NCBI GenBank assembly: GCA_031379365.1
Contig: JANNFB010000005.1
Span: 1 to 19,086, forward strand
Direction: 5' to 3'
Origin: CADEEN01 sp031379365
Lineage (GTDB): Bacteria > Pseudomonadota > Gammaproteobacteria > Burkholderiales > Burkholderiaceae_C
DNA: 19,086 nucleotides
Shown: piece after piece, positions 12,594 to 19,086 of the stretch
Numbering within the stretch: the first letter of the stretch is position 1
How the letters are laid out: each line of letters opens with the position of its first letter
Translations under genes and position numbers: made by a program
Notes under the pieces: generated by a model
Databases searched by the model: none
Told to the model about the DNA's origin: nothing
Seen by the model: only the letters and a program-made list of their open reading frames with translations

Positions 12594-13868
12594 CTAGGCC
12601 GTGAGCGTCAACTCGAGATCGTCGAGCACCTCGTCGAGCCGCTTCAGGGCCCGCGCCGAGCGGGTGCCAGAGAGGCGTCGTTGGGGGCCGAGCAGGCGCC
12701 GGGTGGGGTCGTCGAGGACGGCCGAGGCGATCGTCACGCCGTGCGGCGCCAACTGGGCGCTCAGAAGCGAGCGCCGGGACCGCAGCAACTCGCGGGTGCG
12801 CTGGTAGGCATGCTCGGCCAGCAGGCGGCGTTGCGAGACGCTGAAGGTATTCGCCAGGAACATCGTCGGATCGCGGTGGTCGGGCTCGAACAGCACGATG
12901 TCGGTGGCTGGGTAGCCGAGCGTGTAACCTTTCATGCCGAGCTCCAGACGCGAGTGGATCAGCGAACGGAAAGTCTGCGACAGCACCACCGGCAGGCCGC
13001 CATCGACCAGGCGCGGGATGCGCGCCTCGCCGCTGCCCAACACCTTGTGCCGCTTGGAGTGGGTGGCATCGAAGGGCACCAGCGGGTTCAGGCAGATCAG
13101 CAGATCCAGGCCACGCTCGAGCAGCACCGTGGCGTGCAGGGTCTTCTTCAAGGCGCCGTCGACGCAGGTGCGACCCTTCACCTCCACCGGCGCGTACAGC
13201 CCGGGCAAGGCCGCGCTGGCTTGTACCGCCAGCGAGATGGGCACATCGTCCAGGCCCGGCTGGCCGAAGGGCACGGCCTCGCCACTGTCCAGATCCGTGG
13301 CCACCAGCACCAGGCGGCGCTGGAGCTGACGAAAATCGTTGGTTCGGCCCGGCGCCGCGAACAGCCGGGCCAGGTGGCGCTCCATGGGTGCGCCGCTGAG
13401 CAGGCCGGTCGGAAGGGCGCGGCCCAGCCGTTCGAAGGCCTCGAGCAGTGAGCGGCCCTTGAACGCGTAGTGAAACAGCGCCTGGGTGGCCAAGCCCGGC
13501 AGCGCAGCCATCCGGTGCAGGTACTCGCCCCAGGCCGGTCGCATCAGCAGGGCGGGGCGAAAGAGGTCGCCGCCGTCGCTGCTGTCACTTTCGATGAAGG
13601 CTGCGCACAGCTCGCGCGGCGTCATGCCGTTGGCCAGCCCGGCGGCGATGAAGCCGCCCGCCGACACACCGACATAACCGTCGAGCTGCGTCAGCGCCAG
13701 GCCGTCGAGCGCTTCATCGAGCGCGCACAGCGCGCCGATCTCGTAGATGGCTCCCAGCGGGCCGCCGCCGGCGAGCGCCAGTCCGATTCGAGGTTTCCCG
13801 TTCGGCGCAGCCTGCGTTTGGCCGTTGCGCGGCGCCTGAACGCCGCCGTGGCGGCGTGCCGAACTCAC
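12594..13868 (-). CDS. Patatin-like phospholipase/hydrolase
   Basis: 424 residues if started at the GTG at 13868, which overlaps the phasin stop (GTGA). The frame is open further upstream, but that part lies inside the phasin gene. Patatin-family Ser-Asp dyad enzymes hydrolyse acyl esters of lipids. Visible motifs: the oxyanion loop LAGGGPLGA (32-40), the nucleophile elbow G-V-S-A-G with Ser69, and the D-G-A motif with Asp237 (VDGALKKT). There is no signal peptide, so it is cytoplasmic or lipid-surface associated. The C-terminal 150 residues carry no motif I recognise. AAGGCG just before the GTG may serve as ribosome-binding site. Coupling to a granule-associated phasin suggests action at the surface of storage granules; this is inference. 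Confidence 0.88.
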   Translation of the reverse strand: MSSARRHGGVQAPRNGQTQAAPNGKPRIGLALAGGGPLGAIYEIGALCALDEALDGLALTQLDGYVGVSAGGFIAAGLANGMTPRELCAAFIESDSSDGGDLFRPALLMRPAWGEYLHRMAALPGLATQALFHYAFKGRSLLEAFERLGRALPTGLLSGAPMERHLARLFAAPGRTNDFRQLQRRLVLVATDLDSGEAVPFGQPGLDDVPISLAVQASAALPGLYAPVEVKGRTCVDGALKKTLHATVLLERGLDLLICLNPLVPFDATHSKRHKVLGSGEARIPRLVDGGLPVVLSQTFRSLIHSRLELGMKGYTLGYPATDIVLFEPDHRDPTMFLANTFSVSQRRLLAEHAYQRTRELLRSRRSLLSAQLAPHGVTIASAVLDDPTRRLLGPQRRLSGTRSARALKRLDEVLDDLELTLTA

Positions 13869-14377
13869 GCCGCCTTGCGGGCTGCGCGTTTGGCTGGCGC
13901 CTTGGCGACCGGCTTGGCTGCGGTCTTGCGCGCTGCCGCGGGCTTGGCTGCCGCCTTGGCACCCACTTGTGCCGACAGGCCGTCGATGCGCTTGATCAGC
14001 GCGTCGATGTCCTTGCGTGAAGGCACGCCCATCTTGTTCAAGGCCTTGGCCACGCGCTCTTCGAAGATCGACTCCAGCTTGTCCCACTGTGCGCCGGCCT
14101 TGTTGCTCATGCCGTCGGCCATGGCCGTCATCTTGCCGGTGACGGCACTGATGCGCTCTTCAGCCAGGCCCTGGGTCTTCTTCTGTAGGTGGGTGCCTTC
14201 CTTGATCAAGGCCTCGAAAACCTTGCCGCCCTCGGCCTGGGCCTTGCTGAATGCCCCCATGCCGGCCAGCCAGATCTGCTGGGCCGAGTCCTTGACCGAC
14301 TGCGCCAACTGGCCGTCGAGCAGGTTGCCTGCGGCTGCGGTGTTCTTGGCAGCCATCTTCTGAAGCTTCTTGACCAT
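13865..14377 (-). CDS. PhaF/PhaI-like phasin with histone-like tail
   Basis: 170-residue polyhydroxyalkanoate granule-associated protein (PF05597 type). The phasin part (about 1-135) is an amphipathic helical stretch with SAQQIWLAGMGAFSKAQAEG (31-50), followed by a heptad-like region ending MGVPSRKDIDALIKRIDGL, which fits an oligomerising coiled coil. The tail 141-170 is almost only Lys, Ala, Arg and Pro, like the H1-type tail of PhaF that binds DNA and links granules to the nucleoid. The start at 14377 is chosen by AAAGGA six bases upstream; an earlier in-frame Met lacks this and adds non-phasin sequence. First gene of a coupled pair with the patatin gene. Divergent from the acyl-CoA reductase across 258 bp. 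Confidence 0.9.
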   Translation of the reverse strand: MVKKLQKMAAKNTAAAGNLLDGQLAQSVKDSAQQIWLAGMGAFSKAQAEGGKVFEALIKEGTHLQKKTQGLAEERISAVTGKMTAMADGMSNKAGAQWDKLESIFEERVAKALNKMGVPSRKDIDALIKRIDGLSAQVGAKAAAKPAAARKTAAKPVAKAPAKRAARKAA

Positions 14378-14441
14378 GGGGTGTCCTTTGTTGTCGCGGG
14401 GGTGCCGGGGTGGCGCGCGAGACTGCGGCGCTGGAAAACCG

Positions 14442-14447
14442 ACTATA
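14442..14447 (-). promoter_or_regulatory. Possible -10 box for phasin-patatin
   Basis: TATAGT on the minus strand, 65 bases before the phasin ATG in the divergent gap with the acyl-CoA reductase. No convincing -35 hexamer and no PhaR-type TTGCA dyad were found, so this is a weak call. Confidence 0.3.
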
Positions 14448-14635
14448 GGAGGGGCGCCGTGCACCGCAGGCGGCTTTCTCTAGTGAGAGGGCTCTATGCC
14501 GACGCCGCGCCGAAGGCTGCAACACCCAGGGTAAGCGCGCAGCGTCGCAGCGCGACTTTGGGAGAAAAATGATCCTTTGTTCGCGCCGAGCGCGGACGCT
14601 GCTTCACTGTCGATCCCGCACCCAAGGAGAACCGC

Positions 14636-16630
14636 ATGCAGTATTTCGTCACCGGCGCCACCGGCTTCATCGGCAAACGCTTGGTCAAGACCCTGCTCGC
14701 GCGCAAGGGCGCGGTCGTCTACTTCCTGCTGCGGCCGGAGAGCGAGAACAAGGTCGCCTCGCTGCTCGAGTACTGGGGCGTCGGCAAGACCCGCGCCGTG
14801 CCGGTTTATGGCGACCTCACCAGCAAGAAGCTCGGCGTCGGCGCCGAAGAGGTCAAGGCCTTGAAGGGCCAGATCGACCACCTCTATCACCTCGCCGCGG
14901 TGTACGACCTCTCGGCCGATGAAGAGAGCCAGATCAAGGTCAACATCGACGGCACGCGCAGCGCCGTCGAATTCGCCAAGGCCATCGACGCCAAGCACTT
15001 CCACCATGTCTCCTCGATCGCGGCGGCAGGCCTGTACGAGGGCGTCTTCCGCGAAGACATGTTCGAAGAGGCCGAGGGCCTGGATCACCCCTACTTCATG
15101 ACCAAGCACGAGAGCGAGAAGCTGGTCAGGAAGGAGTGCAAGGTGCCCTGGACGGTGTATCGCCCCGCCATGGTGGTGGGCGACTCCAAGACCGGCGAGA
15201 TGGACAAGATCGACGGGCCCTATTACTTCTTCAAGGTGATCCAGCGCATGCGCCAGATCCAGCCGCCCTGGATGCCCAGCATCGGCATCGAAGGCGGGCG
15301 CGTGAACATCGTGCCGGTGGACTTCGTCGTGGCTGCGCTGGATCACATCAGCCACCACTTCCACGCCAGCGGCAGGTGCTACCACCTGGTGGACCCGACG
15401 GGCTACCGCATCGGCGACGTGCTCGACATCTTCTCCAAAGCTGCGCACGCGCCGAAGATGAACCTCTTCGTCAATGCAGCCCTGTTCGGCTTCATCCCCA
15501 AGAGCGTGAAGAAGGGCTTGATGGCGATGGCGCCGGTGCGGCGCATCCGCAATGCGGTGATCAAGGACCTGGGCATCCCCGAGGACATGCTCACCTTCGT
15601 CAACTACCCGACACGCTTTGACCGTCGCGAGACCGACGCGGCCTTGAAGGGCAGCGGCATCGAGTGCCCGAACCTGAACGACTACGCCTGGCGCCTGTGG
15701 GACTACTGGGAGCGTCACCTCGACCCGGCGCTGTTCATCGACCGCAGCCTGAAGGGCACGGTTGGCGGCAAGGTGGTCTTGATCACCGGCGGCTCGTCGG
15801 GCATCGGGCTGTCGGCCGCCTGCCGCTTCGCCGAAGCCGGCGCCATCACCGTCATCTGTGCGCGCGGCGAAGACAAGCTGGGCGACGCGGCCAAGGAGAT
15901 CAAGGCCTACGCCGGCAAGGATGCCAAGGTCTTCACCTACTCGGTGGACATCGCCGACGAAGCGAGTTGTGCCGAGTTCGTGGCCAAGCTGAATGCCGAG
16001 CACGGCGGTGTCGACTTCCTGATCAACAACGCCGGGCGCTCGATTCGCCGCGCCATCGAGGCCAGCTACGAGCGATTCCATGACTTCGAGCGCACCATGC
16101 AGCTCAACTACTTCGGCAGCCTGCGCGTGACGATGGGCCTGCTGCCGGGCATGGTGGCCAAGAAGAAGGGCCACGTCGTCAACATCAGCTCGATCAGCGT
16201 GCTGGTGAATGCGCCGCGCTTCTCGGCCTATGTGGCCAGCAAGGCGGCGCTGGATGCCTGGACCCGTTGCGCGTCGAGCGAGTTCGCCGACCAGGGCGTC
16301 ACCTTCACCACAGTCAACATGCCGCTGGTGCGCACGCCGATGACGGCGCCGACCAAGATCTACGACAACATGCCGCTGCTCAAGCCGGAAGAAGCTGCCG
16401 ACATGATCGTGCAGGCCTGCATCGACAAGCCGGTTAGGGTGGCCACGCGGCTGGGCATCTTCGGCGAGATCCTGCATGCCGCAGCGCCTCGCATCACGCA
16501 GATCGTCATGAACACCACCTTCCGCATGTTCCCCGACAGCGCCGCGGCCAAGGGCGAGAAGCTGGCCAAGCCGACCCTGTCACCGGAGGCGGTGGCGATG
16601 GCGCAGATGATGCGCGGCATCCATTTCTGA
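14636..16630 (+). CDS. Two-domain fatty acyl-CoA reductase (alcohol-forming), SDR fusion
   Basis: 664 residues. The N-terminal extended-SDR domain (1 to about 370) has GATGFIG (7-13), HHVSSIAAAG (123-132) and the Tyr153-x3-Lys157 pair in HPYFMTKHESEK. The C-terminal classical SDR domain (about 375-600) has TGGSSGIG (384-391), NNAG (464-467), NISSIS (516-521) and Tyr532-x3-Lys536 in AYVASKAALD. Both active sites look intact. Length, domain order and several long blocks (for example DMFEEAEGLDHPY, FHDFERTMQLNYFGS) match, from memory, the characterised Marinobacter acyl-CoA reductase Maqu_2507, which takes acyl-CoA through the aldehyde to fatty alcohol with NADPH. A wax-ester or alcohol product is inferred, not shown. 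AAGGAG precedes the ATG; a strong terminator follows. Divergent from the phasin-patatin pair. Confidence 0.9.
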   Translation: MQYFVTGATGFIGKRLVKTLLARKGAVVYFLLRPESENKVASLLEYWGVGKTRAVPVYGDLTSKKLGVGAEEVKALKGQIDHLYHLAAVYDLSADEESQIKVNIDGTRSAVEFAKAIDAKHFHHVSSIAAAGLYEGVFREDMFEEAEGLDHPYFMTKHESEKLVRKECKVPWTVYRPAMVVGDSKTGEMDKIDGPYYFFKVIQRMRQIQPPWMPSIGIEGGRVNIVPVDFVVAALDHISHHFHASGRCYHLVDPTGYRIGDVLDIFSKAAHAPKMNLFVNAALFGFIPKSVKKGLMAMAPVRRIRNAVIKDLGIPEDMLTFVNYPTRFDRRETDAALKGSGIECPNLNDYAWRLWDYWERHLDPALFIDRSLKGTVGGKVVLITGGSSGIGLSAACRFAEAGAITVICARGEDKLGDAAKEIKAYAGKDAKVFTYSVDIADEASCAEFVAKLNAEHGGVDFLINNAGRSIRRAIEASYERFHDFERTMQLNYFGSLRVTMGLLPGMVAKKKGHVVNISSISVLVNAPRFSAYVASKAALDAWTRCASSEFADQGVTFTTVNMPLVRTPMTAPTKIYDNMPLLKPEEAADMIVQACIDKPVRVATRLGIFGEILHAAAPRITQIVMNTTFRMFPDSAAAKGEKLAKPTLSPEAVAMAQMMRGIHF

Positions 16631-16635
16631 CAAAG

Positions 16636-16663
16636 ACCGGACGGCTTTGCCGCCGGTTTTGTT
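16636..16663 (+). terminator. Rho-independent terminator after acyl-CoA reductase
   Basis: ACCGG-A-CGGC, loop TTT, GCCG-CCGGT gives a nine-pair GC-rich stem with one bulged A, followed by TTTTGTT. It starts 6 bp after the stop codon. Confidence 0.85.
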
Positions 16664-16799
16664 GCTCGCGTTCGAGCGGACGCCTGCGCGCCGCTCAACG
16701 CTCACGGGCTGGGGTGCGGCATCGCCATCGCGGGTCGCGCGGGCTGGAGGCCAGGCGCGGCTCCGGTTCGTGACTGCACAGTTTTCGTGAACCCGCCAC

Positions 16800-17321
16800 A
16801 TGGTGCTGCCAGACCGCCCTGACATTGCGTTTCGCATTGCCCAGTGGCAAGACAAGCCTGTCTTGTCGCGCCTGCTCGAGCTTTACCAGTACGACCTCTC
16901 CGAAGTCTGGCCACAAACCCTGAATGCGCACGGCGAGTACGGCTTCGCTGTGGACCGCTACCTGCGCAACCCGCGCCTGCGTGCCTATCTCTTCTTGGTC
17001 GATGGCGACTATGCCGGCTTCGGCCTGGTGGATCCGGATGTGAGCCTGCCGGAGAACGAGTTCTGGATGGGCCAGTTCTTCGTCATGAAGCGCTACCGCC
17101 GCCTGGGCGTTGGCACCCTGGGCGCGCGCCACATCTTCGACCAGCATCGCGGCAAGTGGGAGGTCGGCCAGGTGCCACTCAACTTTGCGGCACAGGCGTT
17201 TTGGCGCCGCACGATTGCCGACTACAGCGCTGGGCGTTTCGTCGAGCACGAACTGCACGATGAACGCTGGGACGGCTTTCTGCAGTGCTTCGACAACCGC
17301 ACGGACAGCTCAGCCGACTGA
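16800..17321 (+). CDS. GNAT family N-acetyltransferase
   Basis: 173-residue GNAT-fold protein that should transfer an acetyl group from acetyl-CoA to an unknown amine. The acetyl-CoA binding motif A is visible as FFVMKRYRRLGVGTLGARHI (93-112), with the R-x-x-G-x-G core at about 100-105. The preceding strand (EFWMGQFF) and the later VPLNFAAQAFWRRTIADY (125-142) match the motif A/B layout. Substrate cannot be inferred. The start at 16800 lacks a clear ribosome-binding site. The upstream 16664-16799 contains nothing I recognise. It stands alone between a terminator and the convergent LysR gene. Confidence 0.82.
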   Translation: MVLPDRPDIAFRIAQWQDKPVLSRLLELYQYDLSEVWPQTLNAHGEYGFAVDRYLRNPRLRAYLFLVDGDYAGFGLVDPDVSLPENEFWMGQFFVMKRYRRLGVGTLGARHIFDQHRGKWEVGQVPLNFAAQAFWRRTIADYSAGRFVEHELHDERWDGFLQCFDNRTDSSAD

Positions 17322-17499
17322 TCCCGAATCGCGTTCAATCGCATAAGAACGACAGGCGGCTCGCGGCGCTTCAGCGACACTCGGGCGTCGAGATTGGCAG
17401 CTACGAGGCGCCCGTCGGCAGCTTCGATCACGGGGCTTGCGCAGCCTGCGATTCAACAGCTCCGATAGTGATCCCGTGCCCTCGCTTGAAGCACCGGCC

Positions 17500-18396
17500 T
17501 CACGCTGGCTCGACCGGTCTTTGCCCCCAGCCATAGGCCACCAGCGAGTTGACAACCGCCTGCTGCGCAGCGTTGTTCGGCCGTTCGGCCTGGGTCAGGA
17601 CGCTTACTTGGCGGACGATGGGTATATCTGTCATGGTCACGTACGCCAAGTGGGCCGCCCGGGCGAGCGAGATGGGCATAAAGGCGACGCCGAAGTTCGC
17701 TCGCACCAATGCCTGTATCCAGTCTTCCCGTGACGATTGCTGGACTACTTCCAGCATAACGCTGCGCTCGCGCAGCAGGCGTTCGATGTAACTAGAGAAC
17801 TCGCACATCACACGTTCGCAATAGCGCTCGCGGTGCAGTTCCATCATTTCGACGCTCGTGCGTCCACGGAAGCGGTGATCGTCGCCGATCGCCAGCACGT
17901 ACTCCTCGCTGAAAAGCGGCGTGGTCGCAAAACGTTTGGGCATTTCGTAGGGTGAGCACATGATGCCCACGTCCACGTCGCCCTCATCGAGTGCGCCCGT
18001 CAACGCTTCGAGATTGCCTTCTCGAAAACTCAGCTCGACCTCGGTGCGGCCCTCCTGGCTTTCGACAAATCCCGGCAGAACCTGGTGGAAGTCGATGGTG
18101 CACATCACGCCGACGCGCACCACTTCGGTTTTCGCCCGCGTCAGGCGTCGCGCTTCGCTGCGCGCGTGGTTGGCAGTCTCGTAAATCTGGCGGAAGTTCG
18201 GCAGCATGCCCCGCCCGAGATCGGTGAGCTGGACCGAATTTTTTGTGCGGTCGAACAAACGCCCGCCGATCGCCTCTTCAAGGCGCTGGATGGCCTTGGT
18301 CAGGGCCGGCTGTGAGACAAAGGAACGCTCTGACGCCCGCGTGAAGTTAAGCGTGTCGGCGACGGCCAGGAAATAGCGGATCTGGTAGAGCTCCAT
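17500..18396 (-). CDS. LysR-type transcriptional regulator
   Basis: 298 residues, typical LTTR length. The N-terminal winged HTH is MELYQIRYFLAVADTLNFTR followed by ASERSFVSQPALTKAIQRLE (21-40) and LFDR (47-50). The C-terminal periplasmic-binding-like effector domain begins near 92. The effector domain has two closely spaced cysteines, Cys193 and Cys198 (RYCERVMCEF), and Ser214-Ser225-type sites are not diagnostic of any ligand. The frame extends 22 codons upstream, but MELYQIRYF is the canonical LTTR start. It is divergent from an NDH-2-like gene across 142 bp, the usual arrangement for an LTTR and its target. The 178-bp gap 17322-17499 between the converging GNAT gene and this gene shows nothing recognisable. 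Confidence 0.93.
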   Translation of the reverse strand: MELYQIRYFLAVADTLNFTRASERSFVSQPALTKAIQRLEEAIGGRLFDRTKNSVQLTDLGRGMLPNFRQIYETANHARSEARRLTRAKTEVVRVGVMCTIDFHQVLPGFVESQEGRTEVELSFREGNLEALTGALDEGDVDVGIMCSPYEMPKRFATTPLFSEEYVLAIGDDHRFRGRTSVEMMELHRERYCERVMCEFSSYIERLLRERSVMLEVVQQSSREDWIQALVRANFGVAFMPISLARAAHLAYVTMTDIPIVRQVSVLTQAERPNNAAQQAVVNSLVAYGWGQRPVEPA

Positions 18397-18538
18397 AGGT
18401 CGCTGTGTCGTGGACAGCGGCCAAACATTACAAGGATCGAAAGCCGACGCCATAACCGGCACCGATCGGCCGATGAATTCTTGTGATTTTCAGAAACGGC
18501 CAATGCTGCTTACGCTCACCTTCGTTGTTGAGCAAGCC

Positions 18539-19086
18539 ATGAATACCCACCCACCCATCCTCAAGACCATCGTGATCGCCGGCGGCGGCTTTGCCGGCAC
18601 GACGTTGGCGCGAGCCCTGGAAGGCGGCGTGCCTGCGGGTTGGCAGGTTGTGCTGCTGAGCGAGGAGAGCTACACCACTTTCAACCCGATGCTGGCCGAA
18701 GTGGTCGGAGCGGCGGTGTTTCCTGAGCACGTGATCGCGCCGATCCGCGAGATGGTGCCCAGAACCCGGTTCATCATGGGCCGTCTCCAGCGGGTAGACG
18801 GAGCGGGGCAGGTTCTGGTCTGCTCGACGCTGGCGGGACCGCTCGAGATCGCCTTCGACCACCTGGTGCTGGCCTTCGGCCAACGCGCCAACCTGACGAT
18901 CATCCCAGGCCTGGCCGAGCACGCGCTGCCGCTCAAGCTGGTCGGCGACGCGATGCACATTCGCAACCGCTTGTTGCAGCGGCTGGCCCACATCGAGCTG
19001 ATCAAGGACGAGGCGCAACGGCGCTCACTGGGCCACTTCGTCGTCATCGGCGGGGGCTTCTCGGGTGTGGAAGTTGCGGGCGCTGT
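18539..19086 (+). CDS. NDH-2-like NAD(P)/FAD-dependent oxidoreductase (partial, cut by window end)
   Basis: The first 182 codons of a gene running off the right edge. It starts MNTHPPILKTIVIAGGGFAG, with the FAD-binding G-G-G-F-A-G at 15-20. TTFNPMLAEVVGAAVFPEHV (about 49-68) is the type II NADH dehydrogenase style block. FDHLVLAFGQRANLTIIPGL and then HFVVIGGGFSGVEVAGA begin the second, NAD-binding Rossmann motif at the edge. Type II NADH dehydrogenases pass electrons from NADH to quinone at the membrane without proton pumping. Substrate and membrane anchoring lie in the missing C-terminus, so other pyridine nucleotide-disulfide family roles remain possible. Divergent from the LysR gene. Confidence 0.85.
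   Translation, partial: MNTHPPILKTIVIAGGGFAGTTLARALEGGVPAGWQVVLLSEESYTTFNPMLAEVVGAAVFPEHVIAPIREMVPRTRFIMGRLQRVDGAGQVLVCSTLAGPLEIAFDHLVLAFGQRANLTIIPGLAEHALPLKLVGDAMHIRNRLLQRLAHIELIKDEAQRRSLGHFVVIGGGFSGVEVAGA

Noticed and set aside
14480..16477. Open frame of 665 codons on the minus strand opposite the acyl-CoA reductase
   Set aside because: Composition is His/Asp/Val/Gln-rich, typical of antisense reading of a GC-rich gene. The plus strand has two intact SDR domains with motifs, a ribosome-binding site and a terminator.
18465..18474. Palindrome ATCGGCCGAT between the LysR gene and the NDH-2-like gene as the LysR operator
   Set aside because: It lacks the T-N11-A form expected of LysR sites and a 10-bp GC-rich palindrome is weak evidence in this sequence.

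Overview
The window is high-GC DNA with compact, often overlapping genes. Gene content points to a betaproteobacterium of the order Burkholderiales, probably near the Rubrivivax/Leptothrix group: a dusB-fis-purH operon, a PhaF-like phasin with a lysine/alanine-rich tail, a YqaA-type VTT protein, and REP-like intergenic repeats. This placement is inferred from gene content; no rRNA or other marker is present.

Layout. 1-555 holds no convincing gene; it carries a perfect palindrome, a second GC-rich inverted repeat and composite intergenic-repeat-like sequence. 556-2153 (minus) is a PlsC-like acyltransferase followed, with a 4-base overlap, by a divergent CdsA-like cytidylyltransferase. 2418-3080 (minus) is a CAP-domain lipoprotein. 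3198-5739 (minus) is a two-gene unit: a Tat-type esterase overlapping an EptA/MCR-family phosphoethanolamine transferase by 8 bases. 5740-6161 is non-coding and contains two roughly 100-bp, oppositely oriented hairpin elements with a common core. 6162-9062 (minus) is dusB-fis-purH. 9247-11254 (plus) holds yqaA and an M32 carboxypeptidase. 11300-12463 (minus) is a tandem array of three small exported EF-hand proteins. 12594-14377 (minus) is a phasin translationally coupled to a patatin-like hydrolase. Divergent from it, 14636-16630 (plus) is a two-domain fatty acyl-CoA reductase ending in a clear terminator. Then come a GNAT acetyltransferase (plus), a LysR regulator (minus) and, divergent from the regulator, the start of an NDH-2-like flavoprotein cut by the window end.

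How the genes fit together. Many products act on membrane or storage lipids: acyltransferase, CdsA-like enzyme, lipid A modification, patatin hydrolase, granule-associated phasin, and acyl-CoA reduction to fatty alcohol. This is a theme, not one operon.

The two most notable non-obvious signals are regulatory or structural. First, each of the three EF-hand genes has its own promoter-like element, TGTAA[T/G]-16 bp-CGACTA. The spacing is identical in all three and the layout is typical of ECF sigma factors. Second, in the two hairpin elements downstream of purH the core is conserved, while the outer arms and the apical stem differ in sequence but remain self-complementary.
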